Source: Homalodisca vitripennis (taxonomy: Eukaryota; Arthropoda; Insecta; Hemiptera; Cicadellidae). From it: a stretch of 64,000 nt of DNA. This document shows positions 33,060 to 46,697 of this stretch, piece after piece; within the stretch, counting starts at the first letter, position 1, and the number at the start of each line of letters is the position of its first letter. The position numbers and the translations under genes are program-made. The notes beneath the pieces were generated by a model that worked only from the letters and a program-made list of their open reading frames with translations, did not search any database and was not told the origin of the DNA. Where the stretch lies: NCBI RefSeq assembly GCF_021130785.1, contig NW_025776796.1, positions 496,001 through 560,000 of the forward strand. The letters are read 5' to 3'.

Positions 33060-33400
33060 TATGATGTAAACTACGTACTTTGAGAGCAGATACTATGATC
33101 TATAAACAATCCAAATAACTCACTGTATGTCCTGGGCCTGGTCCTTTATATGAGCCTCACGGCGTGTTCCTTTGTTCGGTGTATCTCCGAGGTGCTGCGA
33201 TTAGTGCCTTTTAAATGTAATACTGAACCATCTAAAAACTATATATCGCGAACTTTTTCTTTCCTTGTTTCTATGGATATAAGTCACTTAAGATGTGTAC
33301 TTCTGTTGGGAAAATACCAGCTGGATTATTTAAATGAAGTTGTCCATATGTATTCCAACGCATGTGACGTACTTTTATTATTTTAAAACGCAAACACGAG
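33060..33400 (+). repeat. DR1 dispersed repeat, forward copy 5 (C-D part)
   Basis: Module C at about 33114 (ATAACTCACTGTATGTCCTG, then GGCGTGTTCCTTTG) and module D at about 33262 (CTTGTTTCTATGGATAT) are present in the usual spacing. Upstream modules are not clear. Confidence 0.6.
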
Positions 33401-36400
33401 ATTTCCTTTCAGTTTGTTTTAAAGTCTAGTGATAAGAAATTTACAAGTATAAGTACAAAGCCATGGGTTTCTTAAAACTGATAAAATGTTTTCACAAAGA
33501 ATTAAAGTAATTGCTAGCCAAAATCAGCTTAGTTACTGGTCGTAATAAATGAGCTACAAAGAAGTAAACAAAATCATACTTATCAAAGATAATAGTTTCA
33601 TTTAATCCATTTAAATCCAACATTGAGACACATAAATCATAGTGATATTACCGTCAGCCAACGATATGGAAAGTCTAAATTAGCCAATTTAAGCCAAGTA
33701 TTTGTTACTGATATCAAACATTCCAGTTTATATTTTTAATAAATTTTGGCCTACGAAACTTTAAACCTGTAAATTATTCTTTTTAAAATATACTAGTATA
33801 CTTATTTTTATATTTCACTCATTAAACGTTTTCTGTGAGTCCCAGTCAGGATGTACTATGTGTCTGTATAAAATAATCTGTACTACACAATCCTGCAACT
33901 GTTGGTTGGACACTTAGTTAACTCAGCTATGAATATATAATTACATTTAATATAACTTATTGGCCATGATATTAGTAGATTATAATATTAAACAAAGGCA
34001 TTTGGCATTATTGCAACTATTAGTTAGCATTCTTTAAATGAAATACGCTTTGGGAAGAAAAGCATTGATGGAGGTATTTCCTGATTCGATTTCAAGAGAA
34101 AAGGGCAAACTATCTGTTGGAGAGAATACATACGTTAACCGTACTCTGAAAAATTAGTGGTCTAATAGTTTCACGTTGCTGTTCTAAACCATAATTCTGC
34201 GTAAATTTTACTTTATTACAACATTATTTAGGAGCTCGTCTTATTTGTTTTTTCTATATGTTAGGTCGGTGCACACTTGGATTTGTAGTCTGATTTTAGA
34301 CAAGACGGAAAGTCCAGAGCTTAGAATAACGGTATGAATCAGGATTTTTACGAAAAAACGAGTTGTGTTTAGAAAGGTCTCTCGCTACCCGTCTCTCTGT
34401 TTGTCAGCACGTATCCTTCAAAGTCCTGAATGTATGGTCTTAATGTTGTCCTGCTCTTATCCCTATTACTCATCAACGCTGCTCTTGAGTTCTTATCCCT
34501 GCTCCTTATAAGAATCCAGTGCTCACGACTCTAACCCCTGTAGCATTAATGGCAATAACGCCTCCATGTCACAACATGACCATTTTAATTTCACAGTAAC
34601 TCGGAATGTAGTCCGCAGTGGATGGTGTATAGTGGCATCGACGCTATAAATGTAATTTATTTACTTTTAAGATATTTGTTCTGTTCTTGAAATCGTGCTT
34701 TGTGAATTGGCGCCATACTTTAGACTTCATTAGGTAATGCTTGGTAGCTTGAAACCTGAGGAGAGGAGGTTCAAGTCAGACTCCTAAAATGAATGAATTC
34801 AGAAACTACACAAATATTTTATAATATATTGTGGAGAGATTTAAAAATCATACAGAAAACAAAATTTTACATCTCGGGTAGAAAAAAGAGAAATTGAGTT
34901 GCTTACTAAGTGATAGGCTTTGTAATTAATAGACAAAACTCATGGGGTTGGATATACCTGAGGTCACACTGATTCACAGAGCGAGCATCTTGGCCCAATA
35001 CTTTAGCTGTAGCCGGAAAAGTAAAGATTAGTAGACTAGGAGTCTAAATATGAATACTCGAAGTACTTGAAGTTGTACTCACATATTTAAGAGCACTCGT
35101 AAACTGCCTAAAACAAAATCACAACAGTATTAGCCATTTATCAAGTTAACTTATAATCATGACAACGTGGTCTCGTCATAAGTACATCGCCACAACTTAT
35201 ATCTGTATTAAATTTCCAAATAAAACATCATCAAAGGTGAACTACCTTATTATTTACGTTTTATCTTGATATTAAATTTTAATTAGTTTTCTCGTATGAA
35301 TGAGATAGTTTTTAATACAAAAAAGGAGCGCTAGGTGTTGCTTGGCAGCAAGATGTTCAGCTACAAAGTTCAAAATAGAAAAGATTATTACGCGTGAGAA
35401 TTAAGTTATTAGTCCGCCAAGAATTTTGTTCCAAAAACATCAGATTATACTAATGATAATCCGTGACAGCGTTGCCGAAATATATATAATATAAATGGCG
35501 CTCAGCCCAATTCCATGGTTGGACATGAACCATCATATAACTCATTCTTGTCTACATAGAAATTGCATGCAAGGTTTTATACCAGTTTTCTGGTAAGCAA
35601 GCAAGGATACCAAAACGCAAGATTGCGATAAAGTTATTTATTGACAATAACGTTTAACATTGACTACAATATACTATATTTTATTTTTACTCCACGAAGA
35701 AAAGTGTTACTTGTAACAATCTTACATAGTAGTATTCAGGTTCTTTATATATTCATGTATCTATTTTATCGTTTCCATCATGGTTACTTAAAGGAACTTT
35801 GCAAAAATATTCCCTGACGCTCATCCAAATATCATCGGTTATAATGAAATAATATTAACCACAGCGTTCCTCAAATATAAATTAAGCTTCATGCAAATTT
35901 TTAATTCTTTAGGTCTGTTCGTTTTCCGGGATATCTTAAAAACTAAAAGATAGAAAACATTGAAATATTTCAAACCTCATGAGTGATACTGATTGGCCTA
36001 AGCTCAGCGAATTATTTCGTTTTTCAATATTACAGAATTAACATAAGTGGAATATAGTGTGACAATATAAGGACTCAGAGCTGTACATGATGCGTAACAG
36101 ATTCTGATATCAAAAGTATTGCACTTCTCAGTACAAGTTAATGGTAGCCAAAGTTTATAACTTTACATTTATGTTTTTCGTGACTATTATCATTATAAAT
36201 TCTTGTAGTTAATGGAATACAGTGCGTATTTTTAAAAAGTGGTTTTGTAATAACTGTTAATTTGAAGTAACACTGACATCACCTCTAATTACAAGTTAGG
36301 AACTGAAAATACTTTAAATAATAAAATGTAACAAATATTTTCTGTAAATCTTATTTTTTTTAAATAACACGTACTTCTTTCTCCTCTAATAACTGTTTTA

Positions 36401-36699
36401 AAACAATTCAAAACTGAAAATAAACTTAGAGCTAATATACATTTGAAGTACTTATTCGAGTTGCGTTATCTCCATGGTTGTCGAAGTATATGTTTCGCAA
36501 TAACATTGATGAATACAACGTTCTCGATAATTATGATTCAAATCTGATATGACCTTAATATCGAGTGATAAACAAACGTATATATTTTATATAGTGTGTT
36601 CCTTCTACGAATTCAAAAGAATGCATCCACATCCTCAGTTTCCATTACAAAAAGTTTGAAGCTCTTTAAAGATCTAGTTTGAAATTTACTCCCTTTTCT
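33401..36699. other. No recognisable gene
   Basis: Long AT-rich stretch. A GC-richer patch at about 34370-34560 contains repeated CTTATCCCT/CTGCTC words, and GAGGAGGTTCAAGTC at 34765 vaguely resembles a B box. Neither is assignable. Confidence 0.4.
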
Positions 36700-38070
36700 T
36701 TCAAAGCTAATGCAGTTTTACAGTTCTGTGTATAAACCAAGCTGTAGTGGTAATCTCATCAACTAGTTGAATAAATTGAAAAATAACGACTATAATTATC
36801 CTCAAATCTGTACAACACCCTCTATATAAATCAATGAGTTTAAACAAATTAACGCAATACGTTCTGAATTTCAATACTAAATGAGCTAACATTTACCAAT
36901 TTAAAATTATTTACAATATTTACACTACTATAAAATGCCTGACAGATTTCTCCCAGACACATTTAAGTAAATAATTGTCTAGGCAATCTTTACACTTTTG
37001 ATAACATATGTGAGAATGGATCTTAAAACATTTGGAGGTTTTAAAAAACATAGTTGTAAACTGATTCTTTCTGTACACTTAAGAGTACTGAAGGGATGTA
37101 AAACCATATATTAAAAGTTATTTCAGTTCATCCACAAAACATATGAAAGTTGTTTTGTAGTTCAAGATATAACAAGAAAATAAACTTATTTTGAAATTCA
37201 TTAAACATTATAATACTTTCAGCTGCAAATGCGTTATAATTATACTGAAGCTGTTTCACTGCTGTTGAAAGATTTCTCTCAGACACATTTAACTAAATAA
37301 TTCTTTTGGTAATCTTTACACATTTTATAAAATATTAGAGAATGGATCTTAACACAATTGGAGGTTCAGAAGAAGATAGTTGTGAACTGATTCTTTCTGC
37401 ACACTTCGAGTGCTGAAGGGATTTAAAACCATAGATCACAAATTATTTCAGTTCGCCCACAAAACATACGAAAGTAAGATGTAACTAGGAAATAAACTTA
37501 TTGTAGAATTCAATTAAAACTGTAATCCTTTTAACTGCAAACTCGTTATAATTAAATTGGAACTGTTTCACTGTTTTTGCTAGATGTCCTTTTTAGAAAG
37601 ATGTAAATTACCTTCATTAAGAAGAATAAACATAGAAAAAAGATTTTAAAGGAGAAAAGTAACTCATCTATAAGTCCCTGTCTCGATCCTAGTCTTCGCC
37701 AGCTTACTCCGGATGTATATTTTCCACGTCCTGCATGTTGAACGAATTAGAACGTTAAATGGAACAATTAAAAAGGTCCTGGCTTTTTTCGAGCTCTTGG
37801 CCATTGCACTTGTTCCTGGTCGTGCTTCTCCAATCTAATGTGGCATGAGTTCAACGAAGTTTTTAATAACAGTATTGAATTTATCAAAATCTTGGTAATG
37901 CATGTTCTTTTTTATCTATGAATATTTAAAAGATGTAAGATGTCCACTGTTGTGTGTTTCATCTGTTTCTTTTTTATACTTTTCCCCTTCACTTGCTTGT
38001 TTACGTCATGACACTATTAACAGGAAATAGTTTTTTGTTGTTCAGGTTACCTGAACACATACATACTATA
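36700..38070 (+). repeat. DR1 dispersed repeat, forward copy 6 (longest, E-A-B duplicated)
   Basis: U at about 36750 (GTAGTGGTAATCTCATC), then E (GATTTCTCCCAGACACATTT at about 36943) and A (GATTCTTTCTGTACACTT at about 37063). B follows (GCGTTATAATTATACTGAAG at about 37229), then a second E (at about 37267), second A (at about 37393) and second B (at about 37548). C comes at about 37660 (GTAACTCATCTATAAGTCC), and then a D-like tail with GAGTTCAACGAAG and TTTCATCTGTTTC. The E-A-B block is tandemly duplicated with a step of about 325 bp. Confidence 0.75.
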
Positions 38071-39048
38071 GAGACAAACATGTTTTGTAACTCATCTTAC
38101 ATTAATGTCAACGTGATAAATTTTCATAATTTAGATCCAATATCCAGGCAAAATACTAGATATGTCGTGATTGCTAAATCATATATTTTCATAACCAGTC
38201 TGCAATGTTCAAACCTCTGTCCTAACACTAGTAAGGTTGTCGTACTGGTTTAATTAACTTTCTATACTCATCGTATAGTTGACATTGGTTACTCTCCTGG
38301 ACTTTAACTAATTATTATTCTACATTATTATACGTATCATGGTAGAGACATTTAATATTTCTGTATCAAAAACGATATTCCTTTATATAAGTTATATTAT
38401 ATTTACAACCCAGCAGGTATTACTTCTAACTGTTTTATACCTTCCAGCTGAACTTACCACTAGGAACAACAAAAATCTATGTGTCACTTAAATCTCGCCA
38501 ACCTTATGGATGTTTAGAAGCGGCACATCCCTAACCACACATGTGAAGATTCTTGGGGTCAGGGTTATTCAACATGTTACAGTTATCTGTTTTATCAAAA
38601 TTATACTAATCGAACTATAACAATATATGTTGCTTTAATGATACAGGTAGAAAGTATTAACTAACATATTAACTAACACAAGTAGCACGGAACTCACAGA
38701 TCAGGCGCTGATAAATCACAATAGCATTTCCATGTTAATTTATCTAATTATGCTAAATTCATTGGACTTCAACTCAAAATTATATCATCTTATACAAAAA
38801 CTTACGTGTATGATATTATTAAACCTTGAACAACTTGTTACCTACTGTGAGTGATCTATCAGAACAATTTAAAGTTATATAAATGTTTTAGTTTGGAACT
38901 TGTTTCATAGATTTAACCGTGATCACAGAAGTATTAGGGTCCATTTTACAGAATATGTTGTTATCATATTTTTGAATGTTATGATATGAAAGGGTAAGTA
39001 GGAAACATTTAAACTCTTCCAGGTTTATGATGAGTGCAACATTTTAGG
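38071..39048. other. No recognisable feature
   Basis: AT-rich sequence. The plus frame at 37954-38253 overlaps the DR1 tail and is not recognised as a gene. Confidence 0.4.
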
Positions 39049-39337
39049 CTCGCGCTTACTGGGAATCCTTCGTTCACGGGGAACTATTGCAAGCCCTAAT
39101 ACCTAGCACGGAGGTTCGACGGACAACCCAGGCCTTTCGGCCAGGGAAGGCACGCTGATTCCTTCAGTGTAGCGAGCGTGCGGCCGAGGACATCTAAAGG
39201 CATCACAAACCTGTTATTGCTCAGTCTTGTCCGGCTAGAAGCCGCCTGTCCCTCTAAGAAGAATTTGATTCGCCGGTAGCACTGTTGTGAATACGCCTAG
39301 TTAGCAGGCTAGAGTTTTGAACGTTATCGGAATTAAC
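39049..39337 (-). rRNA. 18S rRNA fragment (3' part), antisense, degenerate
   Basis: The plus strand reads as the reverse complement of eukaryotic small-subunit rRNA. It contains CTCGCGCTTACTGGGAATCC, GATTCCTTCAGTGTAGCG, CATCACAAACCTGTTATTGC, CTAGAAGCCGCCTGTCCCTC and CGTTATCGGAATTAAC in the correct order for the 3' third of 18S. It is about 290 bases, bounded by AT-rich DNA on both sides, with small deletions and substitutions (for example near 39108-39130 and 39265-39300). It is a displaced pseudogene copy, not part of an rDNA unit. No A-tail was seen at the end corresponding to the RNA 3' side. Confidence 0.9.
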
Positions 39338-41199
39338 TTCCTAATTTATATTTTTTCTATTTATGAGTTTTTGTACATCAGTACATTTTAACAAGAAAAC
39401 GTATGAATTCATTACATTCCAGTAGTTTATTCGATTTCTTCTTCGATTACAGAATTAGCGTTAACGAATCGTATCATTCGTGATGCTAAAAAATGTAATG
39501 TCTCTCTATTTGTCTATCTTTCTACCCCATTGTCTCTGTCCATCTCTCAGCCCATCCGCATCATATCTTGCAGAGGTTCTCACTTTTAGCTTAACATTTT
39601 GAAGGAATATATGCAAAATTGTACTATAGGCAACATACCGATGATAGTTCATGTCGCTACATTGGTTATGGCTAAGCTTTTGTAAATGTTTCACATTCGT
39701 CTTATGTGGAACTGTAGTTGTAATGAGAATGAAGTAGAATAAATAATTTAGTAAATTTGCTAAATACAATGATACGAGATCTTGTTATTTGAAATATCAA
39801 TACATGCAGCGTATTTATAAAGAAAAATGGTAGAATAATAGGAAAAAGTGTTTTTATACAATGAGACAATACTATATTTTAGCGCAATTTTAAGTAGTAG
39901 TTACTCGTAACCCTACTAACTGACCGTAAGTGTTATTATTAAAACCCAGCTGTAAAACTTAACTCTATGGGAACAGTTATATGTATCTGGTTGTTATCTC
40001 GAAAAGGATGATCAGTAGAACTATGAATACAACCTTTTATAAATAGTTTTTTCCTTAGAGAAGAACGAGTTCTATTGTGGTGCATTTCCATCAAGAGAAT
40101 TCGTCTGAGCGTTACCAAATCCTTTTACTCAGTAGGCTGAAAATGTTTCTTTTTTGTCTGCTGGAGGATAAAAAATTTTCCAGATATCTCAATAATAAAA
40201 TGAGCCGTATACTTTAAATTGTGCATGCAATTTTAGTAAAGCTTTTGTAATAGGTGTTGTGGCGTACTCCTACCTCCTTGTAATTAAAGTCATTGTGAAA
40301 TAATACAGGTTTAATGACTGGAGGGTGTCTGAGCATATCTAAACTGAGGAGTGTTCTTGTTTTAAATAGTTATATGAGAACAGTCTCTTTCGATAAATAC
40401 ATGCTCAATGCAATTTACATTTTAACTACTAATGTATTGCTAAGGATGCGTATCCCCGAAATAGAAAAACGCAGTACTCGAAACCGTTCATAACCTTTAA
40501 TTTGCAAAAAAGATTTTCATTTAATTTTTTCAAATTTAAATACCACCTTTACTCGTCGCATGTACAAGTTTTTAAATTCAAGTAATCGTACACCTAAAAT
40601 TGCGTAAAAACTATCGACCTTAAATGTTGACTTAGTGAACCTACAAAAAATAAATATTAATTCTCTGGCGATTACTGGAGATTAATTACTACAGTTATTT
40701 AAATCTTATTGTAACCAAGATGTTGACTAAAATTACTTCGGTAATGGTTTAATTCTAGAGGGTGCCCTCTCATTTTTAGCTGAGGCGTTTTTCATCACAA
40801 CGTCTCATTATAGTCTGTAGAAATTATAATTTTGAAAGTGACATTGTAATGTAATAAAGTATTTATATTAGTTCATTACATTAATTGACTATATCTTAAT
40901 TCTTATAGTGTGAAAAATACATCTGGTGTTAAAGTCAGTAACTAATTGAAGCACTTGATCATCACAGACCATATTTATCTCAAAAAATGATTATTACTGT
41001 TGAAACAAATTATTAAATATAATAAATAAACATAATTCAGTTAGTGGTTTTATACATAAAAACTAAGCATAAACTGTTTTCTACTCAAGATGAATATTTA
41101 TCCAACTGAATAATTGCCAGAAAAATGTCAATTATAAATAATTTAGAAAATATTTGTCTTTATAACTTTTAAAATATTTAGCAGATATATATGAGCGAA
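39338..41199. other. No recognisable feature
   Basis: AT-rich sequence without assignable genes or repeats. Confidence 0.4.
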
Positions 41200-41830
41200 T
41201 ACAAAGTGTAAGTGAGATTGGTACATGGGATTGCTAAGTTCTGAATTGATTTTTATCTGCACACTTTGGGTACCGACAGAATTAAAGACAGCCCAAGACA
41301 AGGTTCTTTCTGTATGTACACAAAGATTACTAAATATTTCATTGATTAAATAATTTCTAAGAAAAGAAAAAAACCACGAAATTAAAACATATGCAAAATG
41401 AATAAAATAGAATTACTTCAATTATCATTACATTTGAAATGTTCCTGTGTTTTGTGCTGTAATTAATACTTGCTAGAACTAGGATGTAATTTGCGTTGGG
41501 TAACGAGAGATAGTATGAAGAACTTAGATCTCTAAATTATAAAAGTAACTCATCTATGTAAGGCCTTTTCCTGGTACTGGCGATCGCATCGTATTGTAGC
41601 TGATGCTTCTCTTACATGGTACGCTTTGAATGGATACTGAACACAAAGATGTGGAATCATCTAAAAACCAGTCGATAAATTACCTGTCCTTTTATGTTCC
41701 ATGGATATTAAACAGTTTTGTACGTACGTTTCATTATGTTTACCTTAATTTTTTCTCAGCAACATTGCTTCTGTACGCCATCATTAGTACTTACATTGAA
41801 ACGATTTTTCTTATTATGTGATTATCTATA
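41200..41830 (+). repeat. DR1 dispersed repeat, forward copy 7
   Basis: A-like block at about 41260 (CTGCACACTTTGGGTACCG), then CTAGAACTAGGATGTAATTTG at about 41472. C is at about 41540 (GTAACTCATCTATGTAAGG, then GCGATCGCATCGTATTG) and D at about 41694 (ATGTTCCATGGATATTAAA). Confidence 0.65.
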
Positions 41831-41899
41831 AGTACTTTAGAGACAAAAATGTGCTTAAAATATAATTAAAATATTATTTCTGTCTTACGTTATGATGTA

Positions 41900-42590
41900 T
41901 ATGGTAATAGATCCAAAGTGCATACAGATTTCAGTTCCTTTGAAAAAATATAAACTGTTTCCTGCTGTACGCTTTGAGTTCAGAGTGAGTAAAATAACCA
42001 GAGGGTACAAGTTTAGTAACTTCTACACAAGATGAACAAATGGAGTTTGTAAATAAATATAACGGCACCAAAAATCAATACAGGAGTCTGAAATAAATAT
42101 AAAAATATATATAATTGTTTATATTAAATTATGATATGTATACTTTGTAATCTCATATTACTAAATATGAAATTGAAAATGTAATTAATAGTCACTAAAA
42201 TATGATATAAACTGCTTTGGGAACAAGAGATAGTGATAGTAAAAATTGTGATTTCTAAATAATAAAAGTAAGTCACTCATCTTTGTAGATCCCGGTCCTG
42301 CTCCTAGGCACCGCATCCTGTTCCTAATGGCGGTTCTCCAAGTTACTGAGAGGTGAACTACTTTTGAACGAGGTAACTGACCTGTCCAACAAAATTTTAA
42401 AGAAATCCCAAAACTTTTCCTTGTTGTTTCTATGGAAATCTATAATTTTAATAAATATAAGATTAGCTGACTTTGTTATTTGGTGAACATGTATTGTATT
42501 TGGTTCTGTGAAATTTGTTATAAACTTGCTTTTTTCTCGTGAAATAGTTCACAAACTGATAATAAGGACTGTTATTAATTGATCTCGTTT
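41900..42590 (+). repeat. DR1 dispersed repeat, forward copy 8
   Basis: A-like block at about 41952 (TTTCCTGCTGTACGCTTTGA), then AAACTGCTTTGGGAACAAGAG at about 42209. C is at about 42268 (AGTCACTCATCTTTGTAG, then CACCGCATCCTGTTCC) and D at about 42424 (TTGTTTCTATGGAAAT). The Jockey-clade LINE begins just downstream, and may have inserted at its edge. Confidence 0.65.
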
Positions 42591-42712
42591 ATTTTGATAA
42601 TAGTTTTGATGTAGTTTATTGCTCGTAATGTAATGTTTTTTTGTTCTTCCTGTTACATAACCTTGTCTTGTTTGTGTTTATGTTTTGACTGCTTACGCTT
42701 TTTTAGATTCTT

Positions 42713-44014
42713 ATGATGCAAACAGGTTCCACTTGTGAAAATGCTTTCACTGATGATAGTGCTTATGTTCTACATGATCACGGTTATAATCAGACAGCAG
42801 TAATATCTACTGGTATTCCAAACTGCCGAAACTCTGAGGAGAAAGAAAGTAATGACGGCATCCACTGGCAAACAGTGACTGGTTCATTCAAAAGACCTAG
42901 GAAATTGGTTTCGAACGGTCCCGACATATCGAAGAAATTTTGTTTGAACCCAAATAGCTTCTCATTAACTACAAATAATCGTTTCGATGCTATTGGAGGG
43001 TCAAATACGATGGATGAGAACACCACATCGACGCCGCCGTCTCATGTTGGCGAGGATAAACCACGTCCGATCTTCGTACCCAACGTTGTAAACGTTAAGA
43101 GCATGATAACCGCTATTGAAACTGTTATCTCAAATGACAACTACACATTTAAATGCCCCAGCCAAAACAAATTCAAAGTTAATACAACAACTATTGACGG
43201 TTATTGGAAGCTGGTGCACAAACTAAAAGAGTTGCAGGTCACCTTTCATACCTACCAAATCAAACAAGAGAAAGCATATCGCGTGGTTTTAAAAATTATG
43301 CACTTTTCCACTGATTTTGCGGACATTAAGATTGCTATTGAATCCTGTGGGTTCCAGGTTCGCAACGTAATGCATATGAGACAGCATAAAACCAAAGCAC
43401 CTCTTTCAATGTTCTTTGTTGATCTGGAACCAAATCCGTGTAACAAATATATATTTAATATCGAGTACCTCCTTAATGCAAAAATTACCTTTGAACCACC
43501 GCTCAGGAAATCCGAGATCGTTCAGTGTAAGCGATGTCAAAGTTATGGACACACCAAAATTTATTGCTGGCACCCTTAAAGGTGCGTTAAATGTGGCCAG
43601 AACCATGACACACGGGCATGTTTGAAATCCAGTGATACCCCACCCACCTGCGCTCTATGTGACGGGAACCACCCGGCGAACTATAAAGGTTGTTCTGTGT
43701 ACCGCGAACTTAAACAAAAATCGTTTCCCTCGATCAGACCCAAAGTACCTGAAAGTAAAAGTCACGATCAATCACCTCGGGGAGCCCAAGAAGTGGTAAT
43801 ACCTCCCAGTCCATCCACTGTTCGAGTCCTGCCGGGACGATCATATGCACAGGTGGCATCCAACTCGATGTCTGAAGATAACAGTACTCAAAACGCTTTA
43901 AGTAAAACACTTAACGACTTTTTCAGCTAATTTGAAAAAATAATGATACAACAGGCTGAACAGATAAGTACTTTAATGAACCTATTATCTTCCGTCATTT
44001 CGAAGCTAAAATGA
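42713..44014 (+). pseudogene. Jockey LINE ORF1 (gag-like, CCHC zinc knuckles)
   Basis: This is the nucleic-acid-binding protein that would package the LINE RNA. The frame starts at or near 42713; a TTG at 42713 or ATG at 42716 can serve. It is interrupted by TAA at 43577-43579 and again by TAA at 43928-43930, and would end at the TGA at 44012-44014. All pieces are in one frame. The N-terminal third is low-complexity. Residues about 125-260 carry the RNA-binding-like fold that precedes the knuckles (Y-R-V-V-L-K-I-M-H-F-S). Three CCHC motifs follow: C-K-R-C-Q-S-Y-G-H-T-K-I-Y-C, C-V-K-C-G-Q-N-H-D-T-R-A-C, and C-A-L-C-D-G-N-H-P-A-N-Y-K-G-C. The first stop falls between knuckles one and two, so the translated product would lack two of them. 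Confidence 0.83.
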
Positions 44015-46697
44015 GTAATTTTTATAGAATAGCACTTTGGAACGCCAATGGCTTGAGTAACCATACTCGAGAGGTTAAAATATTTCTTGGTCTTCATAAA
44101 GTTGATATTATGCTTATCTCCGAAACTCAATTCACAGATATGACACATTTCAAAATTCCTTTTTACTCTCTGTATCACTGTAATCATCCAGATAATACTG
44201 CTCATAGTGGTAGTGCGGTATTAGTTAAAAATAGTATAAAACACCATGCCATACCTGCCTATAAGTATAATTATATTCAAGCTTCCAGTGTTGTGATTGA
44301 AGACTGGTCAGGTCCACTCACGGTATCTTCTGTGTATACCCCTCCTCTTCATAACGTTTCATACCAGCAATACAGCGACTTCTTCAATACCTTGGGTTGT
44401 AGATTTATTGCGGGGGGTGACTTTAATGCGAAACACACCATGTGGGGCTCTCGGCTGTGCAATCCCAGAGGCCGTAATCTCCTTAAGACTATCAACGACA
44501 ATAACTATCAATATTTTTCTACAGGAGAACCGACTTATTGGCCTACTGATCCCTTAAAAATTCCTGATTTGCTTGATTTCTTCGTGACTGAAGGTATTTC
44601 CCAAACGTACACACGTGTAGAATCTTGTCTTGATTTATCCTCAGACCATTCTCCATTGATCTTCACTTTAAGTTCATCTGCCATTACTACAGAGGGTCCA
44701 CTGCGGTTAAGTTCTAAATATACTGATTGGGACCAATTTCGATCTCTTCTTGACGAAAACTTGCATTTACACGTTTCCTTGAAGACAAATGGTGAAATAG
44801 ATGAAGCTGTTGAATTGTTTAACAGGACAGTCCATAAGTGTGCTTGGCAATCAACGCCGTATCAACAAAATGGAACCACTAATGGCCTGAACTACCCTCT
44901 TAGCATCAAGAAAAAGATTGCTCAAAAAAGAAGACTTCGTAGGATTTGGCAAAATTCCAGGAATCCTCGTGATAAAAACAACTTTAATAGAGCGGCGCGG
45001 GATTTGAAACGTTTGTTATCTAACTTCAATAATGAAAGGTTTCAAGTTTTTACTGCAAGTCTAACTCCTACAGAAGACACGAAATATTCAATGTGGAAAA
45101 CTACTAAACACATGACTAGTCCAAGAGTGCCGATTCCTCCGGTTATCTTGCCAGGTGGTGGCTGGGCCAAGAACAACAAGGAGAAAGCTGAAGTATTCAC
45201 TACGCACTTACGCGATGTGTTCAAGCCCAGTGACTCAGCTCAAGCTCCTGACCCAGAAATTGAATACTTATTAGAATCACCTACCCAACTATCACTTCCT
45301 GTTCAGCCCTTTACTCCCTCTGAAGTAACTGAAATAATTGTGAAACAATTGAAGCCGTACAAAGCTCCTGGGTAAGACCTCATTACAGGAAGGATTTTAA
45401 AAGAACTGCCGAGGAAAGCTATTATGTTTTTGACTTTTGTCTTCAACGCAATATTGAGAATTGAGCATTTCCCAGCACAGTGGAAATTATCGTAAATTGT
45501 CATGGTAGCTAAACCTGGGAAGCCTCCACATCAGGTTAGTTCTTATAGGCCCATAAGTCTATTGCCTGTGACTTCAAAAGTTGTTGAGAAGCTTTTTCTA
45601 AAACTATTTCAGCTAGTTATTGACAGCGGCAACCTTATCCCCAACCATCAGTTTGGTTTCCGCCAGAAGCACTCTACCATTTAGCAGATTCATCGTGTGG
45701 TCAATGTAGTGAAAGAAGATCTGGAAGCAAAAAGATACTGCTCGGCTGTTTTTCTTGATATCGGTCAGGCTTTTGATAAAGTTTGGCATGAGGGTCTCCT
45801 CTATAAATTAAAACTACTAGTTCCTCATTCTTTCTTTAATGTCATCATGTCCTATTTGTCAAACAGGTTTTTTCGAGTCAAATTTCAAGACGAATACTCC
45901 GACCTCCACAAAATTGAGGCGGGCGTTCCACAAGGCAGTGTATTGGGTCCCATATTCTACACCCTCTTCACATCTGACATACCTGTACGAGCCGATGCCA
46001 CCATGGCCACCTTTGCTGATGATACCGCTATACTAGCCTCTCATGAAGTCCCAGGAACTGCATCCCAACGACTACAATCTGAGCTGGATGACTTGTCGGT
46101 GTGGCTTGTGAGATGGAGGGTGAAAGTTAATGAAACCAAGTCCACTCATGTAACTTTCACAACAAGGCCTGCTAACTGCCCAACTGTCTGTCTTAATAAT
46201 GTCCTCCTCCCCCAATCTGAAGAAGTGAAATATCTGGGTATGCATCTAGACCGAAGACTAACTTGGCGTTCTCATATCTGGCACAAAAATTATTTTTAAA
46301 CTCAAAATTCAAAAAAATATCCTGGCTTTTAAACAAGAGGTCGAAATTATCATTAAGAAATAAGTTGTTAGTATACAAGGTGATTTTGAAACCTGTTTGG
46401 ACTTATGGTATACAGCTTTGGGGTACAGCCAGTAACTCCAACATCGAAATTCTCCAACGTTTTCAGTCTAAAGTCCTTCGGAACATCCTGGAAGCTCCGT
46501 GGTATATAACTAATCAATTAATACATCAAGACATCAAAGTTCCCACACTAAAAGAGGAAATAACTCGCTACAGCAAGAAGTACCAAGGCAAGCTGTTTTC
46601 TCATCCGAACTATCTTGCGATGAACCTGTTGGATAATAGTGCGTCAGTTACACTTCTGAAGAGACACTCAATCCTGGACTTACCTCTTAGGTTCTAA
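44011..46697 (+). pseudogene. Jockey LINE ORF2 (endonuclease-reverse transcriptase)
   Basis: This protein nicks target DNA and copies the LINE RNA at the nick. ATG at 44011 overlaps the ORF1 stop. The endonuclease domain spans about residues 1-230 with all signature residues visible: W-N-A-N-G (Asn11), I-S-E-T (Glu38), G-G-D-F-N-A-K-H (Asp137, Asn139) and S-S-D-H-S-P (about 212). An Arg/Lys-rich linker follows, then the RT with Y-R-P-I-S-L-L-P, F-L-D-I-G-Q-A-F-D-K-V-W-H, G-V-P-Q-G-S-V-L-G-P and F-A-D-D (46012-46023). In-frame stops lie at 45373-45375, 45493-45495 and 45682-45684. One base is lost in the A-run near 46286, after which the frame shifts and the C-terminus runs to TAA-type stop at 46695-46697. 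It is inactive but only recently so, and all catalytic residues remain. Confidence 0.9.

Noticed and set aside
34765..34795. GAGGAGGTTCAAGTC as a tRNA B box
   Set aside because: No A box at the right distance and no pairing T stem.
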